Positions 1 to 7,278 of a stretch of 64,000 nucleotides of DNA are shown here, piece after piece (within the stretch, counting starts at the first letter, position 1; each line of letters opens with the position of its first letter). The position numbers were made by a program, and so were the translations under genes. Below the pieces are notes generated by a model that searched no databases, was not told where the DNA came from, and was given only the letters and a program-made list of their open reading frames with translations. Origin of the DNA: NVTR01 sp036479015 (lineage in GTDB: Bacteria > Pseudomonadota > Alphaproteobacteria > Rhodobacterales > Rhodobacteraceae); the NCBI GenBank assembly GCA_036479015.1, contig JAZGFB010000033.1:53682-117681 (forward strand). Reading direction: 5' to 3'.

Positions 1-102
1 CCGCCCGGCGGCGATCATCCGTTCGGCCTCGCGGCGTGACGCCAATCCGGCCCGTGCCATGACTTTGGCGATCCGGTCGCCTTTGGGGGTGTTGTTTTCC
101 AT
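1..102 (-). CDS. rluB: 23S rRNA pseudouridine synthase RluB-like, N-terminal fragment
   Basis: Reading the minus strand from ATG at 102 gives 34 residues (MENNTPKGDRIAKVMARAGL and onward to SRREAERMIAAGR) that run off the left edge. This is the start of an S4 RNA-binding domain, as at the N-terminus of the RluB/RsuA pseudouridine synthases that modify 23S rRNA near the peptidyl-transferase centre. The catalytic domain lies outside the window, so the choice of RluB over another RsuA-family member rests on the N-terminus alone. It is divergent from tadA with a 76-base gap that must hold both promoters. Confidence 0.7.
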   Translation of the reverse strand, partial: MENNTPKGDRIAKVMARAGLASRREAERMIAAGR

Positions 103-178
103 AGGCCCGCCATACCGCGCGGCCCGGCAAAGGGAAAGCACCTTGGCAAATTGAACCGGGCAGGGCACACGGGACGCC

Positions 179-628
179 ATGAGCTTTAAAACCCATATGG
201 ACGCCGCCCTGGTGCAGGCAAGCGCGGCAGGTCAGCGCGGTGAGGTCCCCGTTGGTGCAGTTATCGTTGGCCCAAGCGGTGATGTCGTCGCACAGGCCGG
301 CAACGAGACCCGCGCATTAAATGACCCCACGGCCCATGCTGAAATATTGGCCATCCGTGCTGCCTGCGCCGCCATTGGCCGCGAACGCCTGCTTGATCAC
401 GATCTATACGTCACGTTGGAACCTTGCCCAATGTGCGCCAGCGCCATTTCACAGGCCAGGATCAGACGGCTTTACTACGGGGCAAGCGATGCAAAGTCCG
501 GGGGCATTGAAAATGGACCAAGGGTGCTAAGCCACACGCAAAGCCACCATGTGCCAGAGATTTACGACGGTATTGGGGCTGATGCCTCCCAAAAATTGCT
601 CACTGAATTTTTTAGATCCAAACGATAA
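179..628 (+). CDS. tadA: tRNA adenosine(34) deaminase TadA
   Basis: A 149-residue cytidine/deoxycytidylate deaminase-fold protein. The zinc and catalytic signature is complete: HAE at residues 53-55 (zinc His53, proton-shuttle Glu55) and PCPMC at 82-86 (zinc Cys83 and Cys86). In bacteria TadA converts A34 to inosine in the anticodon of tRNA-Arg(ACG) so that it reads CGU, CGC and CGA. Length is normal for the family. The ATG at 179 is the first in frame. Other members of the fold include guanine and cytosine deaminases, but the EVPVGAVIV start and the divergent pairing with an RluB-like gene fit TadA. Confidence 0.93.
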   Translation: MSFKTHMDAALVQASAAGQRGEVPVGAVIVGPSGDVVAQAGNETRALNDPTAHAEILAIRAACAAIGRERLLDHDLYVTLEPCPMCASAISQARIRRLYYGASDAKSGGIENGPRVLSHTQSHHVPEIYDGIGADASQKLLTEFFRSKR

Positions 629-764
629 ATACCGCCTGAAGGGAACAAAGAAACGCGCCATTGGGCACACCTTTTTATTCCGAATACCCATCTGAAAACA
701 CCCCCTGCTTGCGGGTCGCCCAAAGCGGCGCTAAACCGCCCCCTGAGTTCAGCGAAAGATACCC

Positions 765-1052
765 ATGACCATAGACACCAAAACCGCCGCCCACGTCGCC
801 AAATTGGCCAGAATCCGTGTCGAAGACAAAGATTTACCCGCCCTTGCAGGCGAATTTAACACCATCCTTGGCTTTATTGAGCAACTGAATGAAGTTGATG
901 TTGATGGGATTGAGCCTATGACCTCTGTCACCCCGATGCGCCTGAAGCGCCGGGTTGATACTGTCACCGATGGCAATATTCAGGATCAGATCATGACCAA
1001 TGCGCCTGATGCAAGAGAAGGGTTCTTTGCCGTGCCCAAGGTGGTGGAATAA
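765..1052 (+). CDS. gatC: Asp/Glu-tRNA(Asn/Gln) amidotransferase subunit C
   Basis: A 95-residue protein with the GatC pattern: the N-terminal AAHVAKLARIRVEDKD helix and a conserved EPMTSVTP segment near residues 51-58. GatC wraps around GatA and stabilises the GatCAB complex, which amidates misacylated Glu-tRNA(Gln) and/or Asp-tRNA(Asn). Its TAA stop shares one base with the gatA ATG (TAATG at 1050-1054), so the two are probably translationally coupled. gatB is not in this window. Confidence 0.93.
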   Translation: MTIDTKTAAHVAKLARIRVEDKDLPALAGEFNTILGFIEQLNEVDVDGIEPMTSVTPMRLKRRVDTVTDGNIQDQIMTNAPDAREGFFAVPKVVE

Positions 1053-2539
1053 TGACCGATCTCAATGCCTTAACGATCAGTGACGCCCGCGACAAATTAC
1101 GCACGGGTGATGTTACGTCTGTTGATTTGACCCAAGCTTGCCTAAGCGCGATCCACGGTTCAAAATCGCTGAACGCCTTTGTCCATAATACCCCCGAAAT
1201 TGCGCTGGAGCAGGCCCAGGCAGCGGACGTGCGTATTGCCAAAGGCGATGCCCCCAGTTTGTGCGGAATCCCTTTGGGGATCAAAGACTTGTTTTGCACC
1301 CGTGATGTGCCCAGTCAGGCCGGATCTGCCATATTGGCGGGCTTTAAGCCGGGCTATGAAAGCACCATCACCCAGAACCTGTTCGACGCCGGATCGGTGA
1401 TGTTGGGCAAGCTGAACATGGACGAATTTGCCATGGGATCCAGCAACGAAACCTCTACCTACGGTGACGTTGTCAGCCCCTGGCGCCGCGGCAAAGACAC
1501 GTCAGCATTAACGCCGGGCGGTTCATCCGGTGGCTCTGCGGCGGCCGTTTCTGCTGACCTTTGCCTTGCCTCCATCGGCACCGACACTGGTGGATCAATC
1601 CGCCAACCCGCAGCTTTTACTGGTATTGTTGGCATTAAGCCCACCTATGGACGCTGTTCACGCTGGGGTGTTGTGGCTTTTGCAAGCTCGCTTGACCAGG
1701 CAGGACCGATGACAAAATCGGTGCGCGATGCAGCGATTATGCTGGAAACCATGTGCAGCCATGACCCAAAGGACAGCACCAGCGTCGATATCCCGGTGCC
1801 AAATTTTGAAGCTGCTCTTACCGGTGATATCAAAGGGCAAAAGATAGGTATTCCAAAAGAATACCGTATGGATGGCATGCCCGAAGAGATTGAAAAGCTA
1901 TGGGCTGACGGCATCGTAATGATGCGCGATGCAGGCGCTGAAATAGTTGATATTTCCCTGCCCCATACCAAATATGCGCTGCCAGCCTATTACGTTATCG
2001 CCCCGGCTGAAGCCTCATCCAATCTGGCGCGCTATGATGGCGTTCGCTATGGCCACCGCGCCAAGTTGGACGCCGGTGATGGCATTACTGAAATGTACGA
2101 AAAGACCCGCGCCGAAGGTTTCGGGCCAGAGGTCAAACGCCGGGTTATGATCGGAACTTACGTTTTGTCAGCAGGGTTCTATGACGCCTATTACAACCGG
2201 GCTCGCAGGGTTAGAGCATTGATAAAAAAAGATTTTGACGATGTATTTACCCAGGGCATTGACGCCATTCTTACACCGGCTACCCCGTCAGCTGCCTTTG
2301 GCCTTGGCGAAATGGTCAATGCCGATCCAATCCAGATGTATATGAACGACGTCTTCACAGTGACAGTCAACTTGGCGGGGCTGCCCGGTATTTCAGTGCC
2401 GGTAGGGCTGGACAAACAGGGGCTGCCGCTGGGTTTGCAACTGATCGGACGTCCTTGGGAAGAGGCCGCATTGCTGAATGCCGCCCATGTGATGGAATGC
2501 GCGGCAGGGTTTGTTTCCAAACCTACAAAATGGTGGTAA
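1052..2539 (+). CDS. gatA: Asp/Glu-tRNA(Asn/Gln) amidotransferase subunit A
   Basis: A 495-residue amidase-signature enzyme. The Ser-cisSer-Lys triad is visible as Lys78 (GIKDLF), Ser158 in GGSSGGS and Ser182 in TDTGGSIRQ; the 24-residue spacing of the two serines is as in known GatA. It releases ammonia from glutamine, and the ammonia is channelled to GatB to amidate mischarged tRNA. It follows gatC with a one-base overlap. The length is full and nothing looks disrupted. Confidence 0.95.
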   Translation: MTDLNALTISDARDKLRTGDVTSVDLTQACLSAIHGSKSLNAFVHNTPEIALEQAQAADVRIAKGDAPSLCGIPLGIKDLFCTRDVPSQAGSAILAGFKPGYESTITQNLFDAGSVMLGKLNMDEFAMGSSNETSTYGDVVSPWRRGKDTSALTPGGSSGGSAAAVSADLCLASIGTDTGGSIRQPAAFTGIVGIKPTYGRCSRWGVVAFASSLDQAGPMTKSVRDAAIMLETMCSHDPKDSTSVDIPVPNFEAALTGDIKGQKIGIPKEYRMDGMPEEIEKLWADGIVMMRDAGAEIVDISLPHTKYALPAYYVIAPAEASSNLARYDGVRYGHRAKLDAGDGITEMYEKTRAEGFGPEVKRRVMIGTYVLSAGFYDAYYNRARRVRALIKKDFDDVFTQGIDAILTPATPSAAFGLGEMVNADPIQMYMNDVFTVTVNLAGLPGISVPVGLDKQGLPLGLQLIGRPWEEAALLNAAHVMECAAGFVSKPTKWW

Positions 2540-2571
2540 ACGGTCCAAAACTAAGGGCAAAAGGGGCAAGC

Positions 2572-3231
2572 ATGCGATTATTCTACCCGGTCATTCTGGC
2601 ACTGGTTGTGTCTGCCTGTGCCCCTGAAATTCCAGACTCTGCCGAAGGCGTCGGGTTTGAAACCTATCAGGATTATCAGCAACAACGGGAAAATGACCTG
2701 ACAGGCAGCGGCACCATTCAGTTGGGCGGTGAAATTTCCGATGAGACCATTGCCACAACAGGCGCACCCATAACCGCCATTGCGGCGATACCTGACCCGG
2801 TCGAGACAGTTGAACCCGTGCAGTTGAACCGTGACAACCCGCTTATATCGGATGAACAGGATTTCAGCGCTGTGTCATCGCGTGAAACCATTGAAAGCGA
2901 CGCCCAAAGGCGCGCCGCCCAGCAACAGGCCTATCAGGTCATTGCCCCCACAGCCTTGCCAACAAGGCGCGGTGGTTCAGGGGCGTCCATCGTCGAATTC
3001 GCCCTGTCCACGACGAATTTGGTTGGCCAGCCGATCCACCGACGCTCAAACCTGTCAGGGACCAACAGATACCAACGCAATTGCGCCAAGTACACGTCTT
3101 CCGACCTTGCTCAGCAGGCATTTCTGAAAGCTGGCGGACCGCAACGGGACCCTAAAGGCATCGATCCTGATGGTGACGGGTTCGCCTGTTTCTGGGACCC
3201 TGCACCGTTCCGACAGGCCGTGCGCAACTAG
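2572..3231 (+). CDS. Putative lipoprotein with C-terminal excalibur-like domain
   Basis: 219 residues from the ATG at 2572; I chose this start because it places a lipoprotein signal (MRLFYPVILALVVSAC) at the N-terminus, with lipobox VSAC. After the Cys comes an acidic, low-complexity linker containing GVGFETYQDY at about residues 25-34. The last about 50 residues contain NCAKY and then DPDGDGFACFWDP, which matches the small calcium-binding excalibur motif (DxDxDGxxC). The protein is likely anchored in the envelope. Its stop is directly followed by the GTG of the amidase gene, so both may act at the cell wall (inference). Function is unknown. Confidence 0.75.
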   Translation: MRLFYPVILALVVSACAPEIPDSAEGVGFETYQDYQQQRENDLTGSGTIQLGGEISDETIATTGAPITAIAAIPDPVETVEPVQLNRDNPLISDEQDFSAVSSRETIESDAQRRAAQQQAYQVIAPTALPTRRGGSGASIVEFALSTTNLVGQPIHRRSNLSGTNRYQRNCAKYTSSDLAQQAFLKAGGPQRDPKGIDPDGDGFACFWDPAPFRQAVRN

Positions 3232-3921
3232 GTGGACATTGCCCAACACCCGTCCACCAATTTCAGCGAACGGCGGGGCAATGTAACGCCAGATCTGATC
3301 GTTCTGCACTATACGGCAATGGCAACGGCGCCGGCCGCACTTGATCGTTTGTGCGATCCCGAACGCGAAGTTTCGGCGCATTATTTGATTTCAGAACGGG
3401 GACACATAATTCAGCTGGTCGCCGAAGAATTCCGCGCCTGGCATGCCGGGGCAGGGGCATGGGGCAATTGCAAAGATGTGAATTCTCAATCAATCGGGAT
3501 TGAGCTAGCAAATGATGGCATAACACCATTTTCAGCGGCGCAAATGGATGCGCTGGAACACATACTTGCGGGTATTATGGAGCGCTGGTCCATTCCTGCT
3601 GAGCGGGTTATCGGCCATTCTGACATGGCACCAGCGAGAAAATCAGACCCCGGTATGCGGTTTGATTGGCGACGTCTGGCACTGTCCGGGCATTCTGTTT
3701 GGCCGAATGATAATGGCGACCAAGCGGTTGATAAGGCAGGCTTTGAAGAGACAGCTAAACGGTTTGGCTACCCGACTGATATTGAGTTTGACAGCTTGCT
3801 TGGCGCCTTTCGTCTTCGGTTTCGCCCGTGGGAGACAGGGCCATTGGATACAACCGACATGGCATTGGTCACCGACCTTGCCCGACGTTTCCCCGTTGAC
3901 CAACCAGCAGTCAGCCCCTAA
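3232..3921 (+). CDS. N-acetylmuramoyl-L-alanine amidase, AmpD/AmiD type
   Basis: 229 residues. The Amidase_2 zinc ligands are His26 (LHYTAM), His129 (GHSDMAP) and Asp139 (KSDPG), with the AmpD-like ten-residue gap between the last two. The C-terminal about 60 residues look like a small helical peptidoglycan-binding module. It cleaves the bond between N-acetylmuramic acid and L-alanine in peptidoglycan fragments. No signal peptide is seen, so a cytoplasmic recycling role is more likely than a periplasmic one, although AmiD-type enzymes share this two-domain layout. The GTG start at 3232 abuts the upstream TAG and gives the family-typical N-terminus. RNase P RNA begins just after its stop. Confidence 0.88.
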   Translation: MDIAQHPSTNFSERRGNVTPDLIVLHYTAMATAPAALDRLCDPEREVSAHYLISERGHIIQLVAEEFRAWHAGAGAWGNCKDVNSQSIGIELANDGITPFSAAQMDALEHILAGIMERWSIPAERVIGHSDMAPARKSDPGMRFDWRRLALSGHSVWPNDNGDQAVDKAGFEETAKRFGYPTDIEFDSLLGAFRLRFRPWETGPLDTTDMALVTDLARRFPVDQPAVSP

Positions 3922-3928
3922 GTCACGC

Positions 3929-4306
3929 TTGCGCGGATGGCTGGATGGCTGCGGGTGGTAACACGCGAGGAAAGTCCGGACTCCATAAGGCAATGGTGCC
4001 GGGTAACGCCCGGCTGGGGTAACCCAAGGGAAAGCGCCACAGAGAACAGACTGCCACGCATGCGTGGTAACGGTGAAAAGGTGCGGTAAAAGCGCACCGC
4101 GGGGCTGGTAACAGCACCGGCACGGCAAGCCCCACCAGGAGCAATGCCAAATAGGGGTTCCACGGGTGCAAACCCAGGGTCGCTTTAGCCCAGGAACCCG
4201 GGTTGGCAGCTTAAGGGGCGCAGTAATGCGTCCCATAGATGAATGGTCATCCAGCGGCGGGGAAACCTGCTGTGGACAAGATCCGGCTTACAGGCCGTCC
4301 GCGCAT
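3929..4306 (+). ncRNA. rnpB: RNase P RNA, bacterial type A
   Basis: The conserved GAGGAAAGTCCGGA core lies at 3967-3980 and the 3' conserved block with AGATCCGGCTTACAG at about 4279-4293. The ends pair as helix P1: TGCGCGGATGGC at 3930-3941 with GCCGTCCGCGCA at 4294-4305, with one G-U pair. This is the catalytic RNA that removes 5' leaders from pre-tRNAs. It begins within about 8 bases of the amidase stop. A short T run (TATTTTTG) follows P1 and may mark the transcript end. The exact ends are estimated from P1. Confidence 0.95.
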
Positions 4307-4452
4307 ATTTTTGTTAAATCCTGATTGGGGTGGCGAGTCATGGTTAACGAAGTTGCTTCATTGGGAAAAGTGCTGTCGGACTTTTGTCTGATTTACATCG
4401 GGCCTGAAACTGGTGGTTTTCCGGGTTAAAGACGGGAACGGAAAGGTCATTC

Positions 4453-4629
4453 ATGGGAAATTTTTTGTCTGCACAACCCGTGGTTCGGGCCAAAGCGGCC
4501 ATTCGCAACTCTGTGGAAGACCAGCATAATGGCCTCCAACCGGACGCTCCAAGTGCTGACACAGGCTGGGCCATGTCAATAGCGGCAAATACCGCAATGT
4601 TGCGGGCAGGGGGGGTGAATAGCAGTTGA
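4453..4629 (+). CDS. Possible small protein, 58 residues, unrecognised
   Basis: ATG at 4453 opens a 58-codon frame (MGNFLSAQPVVRAKAAIRNS at the N-terminus) ending in TGA at 4627-4629. A weak purine stretch (GGAAAGG) lies about 10 bases upstream. It has no signal peptide, no membrane segment and no motif I recognise. Its stop overlaps the proposed rpmG promoter. The frame could be chance, since nothing beyond its length and weak ribosome-binding site supports it. Confidence 0.2.
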   Translation: MGNFLSAQPVVRAKAAIRNSVEDQHNGLQPDAPSADTGWAMSIAANTAMLRAGGVNSS

Positions 4630-4653
4630 CTCGGCCAACCCACCAAGTAAAAG
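4626..4653 (+). promoter_or_regulatory. Possible sigma-70 promoter for rpmG
   Basis: TTGACT at 4626-4631, a 16-base spacer, then TAAAAG at 4648-4653. The -35 box is close to consensus and the -10 box is poor. It sits 55 bases before the rpmG start. This is prediction by eye only. Confidence 0.3.
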
Positions 4654-4708
4654 GCACCTTCAATGATTTCACGGGCGACTTGGGTCGCTCCGTTGAGGAG
4701 CAAAAAGA

Positions 4709-4876
4709 ATGGCGAAGCCAACCACAATTAAGATCCGCCTGAATTCCACTGCGGATACCGGCCACTTTTATGTGACCAAGAAAAATGCCCGCACCATGAC
4801 CGAAAAGATGGTCGTCAAAAAGTATGACCCGGTTGTGCGCAAGCACGTGGAATACAAAGAAGGTAAGATTAAGTAA
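4709..4876 (+). CDS. rpmG: 50S ribosomal protein L33
   Basis: 55 residues beginning MAKPTTIKIRLNSTADTGHF, with the L33 signature YVTKKNARTMTEKM and a Lys-rich end. It is the zinc-free form: no CxxC pair is present. L33 lies near the exit-site region of the large subunit. A strong GAGGAG ribosome-binding site at 4695-4700 sets the start. A Rho-independent terminator follows 28 bases after the stop, so this appears to be a single-gene transcript. Confidence 0.96.
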   Translation: MAKPTTIKIRLNSTADTGHFYVTKKNARTMTEKMVVKKYDPVVRKHVEYKEGKIK

Positions 4877-4903
4877 GACCTTCTTAACAGTCAGACTATT
4901 TTC

Positions 4904-4935
4904 AGGCCGCGCAGAAATTGTGCGGCCTTTTATTT
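4904..4935 (+). terminator. Rho-independent terminator of rpmG
   Basis: Stem AGGCCGCGCA (4904-4913) pairs with TGTGCGGCCT (4919-4928) with one G-U, around the loop GAAAT, followed by TTTATTTT. Confidence 0.85.
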
Positions 4936-5018
4936 TGCCGGTGAAAGCCCTGAATGCTTGTCTGGGTGAGGCATGGGCCTATAGTCCGTCTAACAAAACC
5001 TGAAAAACCGGAGAATAC

Positions 5019-5129
5019 ATGCGTATCATAGCCATAGCCCTGATTTTTTCGCTGACCGCCTGCGCGTCAGTTGAGACACGTACCGAGCGAAGTAGCGGAG
5101 TTGGGTTCAATACCTACGATGCCGGCTAG
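5019..5129 (+). CDS. Small lipoprotein, 36 residues
   Basis: ATG at 5019 gives a 36-residue protein: MRIIAIALIFSLTAC is a compact lipoprotein signal with lipobox LTAC, and the mature part is only about 22 residues ending GVGFNTYDAG. The GVGFxTY motif also occurs in the lipoprotein at 2572-3231. A purine-rich CCGGAG lies 6-11 bases upstream. It would be an inner- or outer-membrane anchored peptide of entericidin-like size. Function is unknown. The shared motif and intact lipobox are the reasons to believe it is real. Confidence 0.65.
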   Translation: MRIIAIALIFSLTACASVETRTERSSGVGFNTYDAG

Positions 5130-5157
5130 GCACGGGGTTCGCACCACCAGAGAATAC

Positions 5158-5190
5158 AAAAAGGGCCAGCGATTTGCTGGCCCTTTGGAT
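5158..5190 (-). terminator. Terminator, mainly for the minus-strand Bax-inhibitor gene
   Basis: AAAGGGCCAGC (5160-5170), loop GATTT, GCTGGCCCTTT (5176-5186): a perfect 11-bp stem. Read on the minus strand the stem is followed by TTTTTGTATTC, so it fits termination of the gene at 5210-5929. On the plus strand it may also stop the small lipoprotein transcript. Confidence 0.85.
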
Positions 5191-5209
5191 TTGGTGTTTA
5201 GCGGCAATA

Positions 5210-5929
5210 TTAGTCGCGGTTGCCCATGAAGCTGAGTAAGAACATGAACATGTTGATGAAATCCAGATACAGGTTCAAGGCACCCATGATAGCCGATTTC
5301 GCCAACCATTCACTGTCCATCGCGTGGGCATGCTGCAAATAGTCGGTTTTGATTTTTTGTGTGTCGTAAGCGGTAAGGCCTGCAAAAATCAAAACACCCA
5401 ATCCTGAAACCGCATACATGATCACTTCGCTTTGCAGGAAAATATTCACAACCATTGCAACAATCAGCCCGATCACACCCATGATAAGGAATGAACCCCA
5501 GCCGGAAATGTCTTTCTTAGTGGTGTATCCCCATAGCGACAGACCGGCGAAGGCGATTGATGTCACCATAAACGTCTGTGCGATCGAAATGCCCGTATAG
5601 ACCGCCATGATCCATGAAATTGACAGGCCCATGGCCGCGGCAAATGTATAGAAAAACAGCTGTGCGCCCGCGGCGGATATCCGGTTGATAATTGCGCCAA
5701 AAGCAAAAACCATGGCCAGCGGCAGGAACATAACGATGTAACGGGTGACGCCGGTAAACAGCGTTGCCAACATCGCCTCATTTGTACCAACCGCCCAGGC
5801 GACCAGCGCCGTTAGCAATAGCCCCACGGACATGGTGCCATAGACCTTGTTCATATGGGCCTGCAGGCCCGCGTCTATTTCAGCAGAGCGGGTGCCGACA
5901 CCGACGTTTGCTGTTTGATAGTCAGCCAT
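5210..5929 (-). CDS. Bax inhibitor-1 / YccA family membrane protein
   Basis: 239 residues with seven hydrophobic segments spread from about residue 28 to the C-terminus. The BI-1 family pattern is clear in LSLWGYTTKKDISGWGSFL and FAGLTAYDTQKIK near the last two membrane segments; the conserved acidic residues there line a proton/calcium path in the homologue BsYetJ. The E. coli relatives YccA and YbhL interact with FtsH or are uncharacterised. The GAG-rich site AGGAG lies before the ATG at 5929. It is a single gene with its own terminator. Confidence 0.9.
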   Translation of the reverse strand: MADYQTANVGVGTRSAEIDAGLQAHMNKVYGTMSVGLLLTALVAWAVGTNEAMLATLFTGVTRYIVMFLPLAMVFAFGAIINRISAAGAQLFFYTFAAAMGLSISWIMAVYTGISIAQTFMVTSIAFAGLSLWGYTTKKDISGWGSFLIMGVIGLIVAMVVNIFLQSEVIMYAVSGLGVLIFAGLTAYDTQKIKTDYLQHAHAMDSEWLAKSAIMGALNLYLDFINMFMFLLSFMGNRD

Positions 5930-6059
5930 TTTGCTGTCTCCTGAAAATTCAAAAATAGATCACCCACAGAAATGGGCCACCCTCTGCCTATATATTGGCG
6001 AGAACGGCCCGTTTTTCAAGCGCTTCTGTTGAATTGCGCGCGTTATTGCTGGCTTTGCG

Positions 6060-6281
6060 TTATCTTAGCCAATGTGACGGCGCGTCCCATACCGGACGGG
6101 ATGCCTCGGCATTAGCCTGTGGCTTTGTCAGGCCAATGTCCTTTAGGGCCGTATCACTCAAATTGCGCAGGGTCTGGCGTTGCTGGTAGATCGCGTCATA
6201 TTTGCGGATCAGGCGCAGGGGTGAAAACCGCCAAATCTTCGTTCCGTTGGCTTTTGGTGCTGTGCATACCTGTGTGGACAT
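6060..6281 (-). CDS. DUF1127 domain protein
   Basis: 73 residues. The C-terminal half contains RQTLRNLSDTALKDIGLTK, the DUF1127 (YjiS-like) signature, after a basic N-terminal part. Small DUF1127 proteins in alphaproteobacteria have been linked to RNA turnover and phosphate or carbon metabolism, but no function can be given here. It is divergent from a LysR regulator, with a shared 124-base promoter region that contains a dyad at 6342-6358. Confidence 0.8.
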   Translation of the reverse strand: MSTQVCTAPKANGTKIWRFSPLRLIRKYDAIYQQRQTLRNLSDTALKDIGLTKPQANAEASRPVWDAPSHWLR

Positions 6282-6341
6282 GGGGTATTTCCTTTCGATT
6301 TGCTGATGCTTCAGCGGGTTTCAATCAATTACCTTGATATG

Positions 6342-6358
6342 TGTCGCAAAATGTGACA
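6342..6358. promoter_or_regulatory. Dyad in the DUF1127/LysR divergent promoter
   Basis: TGTCGCA-AAA-TGTGACA, 7-base arms with a single mismatch, 48 bases upstream of the LysR-family gene. LysR regulators usually bind imperfect dyads in just this position between themselves and a divergent target. Assignment to this regulator is inference. Confidence 0.4.
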
Positions 6359-6405
6359 AATTAGTAAAACGAATGATTGTTAAGTAACCCATCAGGATTT
6401 GTGAT

Positions 6406-7278
6406 ATGCCAAGAAACCTAGACCTTACCGCGCTGCGTTCCTTTGTTGCTGTGTCAGATGCAGGCGGTGTGACCCGGGCCGCCGGATTTTTGAACTTGAC
6501 CCAGTCTGCGGTGTCGATGCAATTGAAACGGCTAGAGGAATCTTTAGACATCCAACTGCTTGACCGGTCGGCGCGCACAATATCATTAACCGCGTCGGGG
6601 GAGCAGCTGTTGGGCTATGCCCGTCAGATGCTGTCGCTGAATGATGAGGTCTATTCGCGTCTGACCCATCAGGCATTTGAGGGGGAAATCGTTGTGGGGG
6701 TGCCCCATGACATTGTATATCCGGCAATTCCGAATGTTCTGCGGCGCTTTAATTGTGAATACCCACGGGTAAAGGTGCAATTGGTGTCGTCCTATACAAG
6801 GGCGCTAAAGGAAATGTTCGCCAAGGGCGAATGCGATATGATTTTGACCACAGAAGATGGTGTTGATGCCGAGGGTGAAAAACTGGTGACGCTGCCCTTG
6901 GTTTGGGTCGGTGCCCCTGGGGGCACGGCCTGGCGGCAACGCCCGTTACGGTTGGCATTTGAATACCGATGTTTCTTTCGCAAGATGGTGCAGGCGGCGT
7001 TGAGCCAGGCTGATATCCCCTGGGAAATGGCGATCGAATCTGAGCAATCACGCCCTATTGAGGCCGCCGTAAGTGCTGATTTGGCGATCCATGCAATGAT
7101 TGATGGGACATCCCCGCCACAATGCGAAATCATCGCCCATGGTGGAAATCTACCCGAGTTGGAGACGGTAAACATCAACCTTTATCTGTCGACAAACAGT
7201 AAGGGGCAGATGGCCGATGATATGGCCCGGTTTATTCGCCAGGCATTTCAACCCCAAGCAATGCAGGCCGTGGCGTAA
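6406..7278 (+). CDS. LysR family transcriptional regulator
   Basis: 290 residues. The N-terminal winged helix-turn-helix covers about residues 4-62 (LDLTALRSFVAVSDAGGVTRA, then LNLTQSAVSMQLKRLEESL), followed by a periplasmic-binding-protein-like effector domain from about residue 90. The effector is unknown. AGGA about 6 bases upstream supports the ATG at 6406. Its 3' end overlaps the convergent quinone oxidoreductase gene by 47 bases, so the two genes share a coding region and have no room for a terminator between them. Confidence 0.92.
   Translation: MPRNLDLTALRSFVAVSDAGGVTRAAGFLNLTQSAVSMQLKRLEESLDIQLLDRSARTISLTASGEQLLGYARQMLSLNDEVYSRLTHQAFEGEIVVGVPHDIVYPAIPNVLRRFNCEYPRVKVQLVSSYTRALKEMFAKGECDMILTTEDGVDAEGEKLVTLPLVWVGAPGGTAWRQRPLRLAFEYRCFFRKMVQAALSQADIPWEMAIESEQSRPIEAAVSADLAIHAMIDGTSPPQCEIIAHGGNLPELETVNINLYLSTNSKGQMADDMARFIRQAFQPQAMQAVA

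Larger units (their letters stand above)
4307..4708 (+). other. Intergenic region between rnpB and rpmG
   Basis: About 400 bases without a recognisable gene. It holds a 29-residue frame at 4340-4429 with no family signature, a better small frame at 4453-4629 (listed separately), a possible promoter at 4626-4653 and the GAGGAG ribosome-binding site of rpmG at 4695-4700. I see no tRNA cloverleaf and no strong hairpin. Confidence 0.5.

Noticed and set aside
3643..4236. 197-residue minus-strand frame over the amidase end and rnpB
   Set aside because: It covers the conserved RNase P RNA and the antisense of a real gene; the peptide has no family features.
4340..4429. 29-residue frame after rnpB
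   Set aside because: No ribosome-binding site and no recognisable feature; length is within chance.
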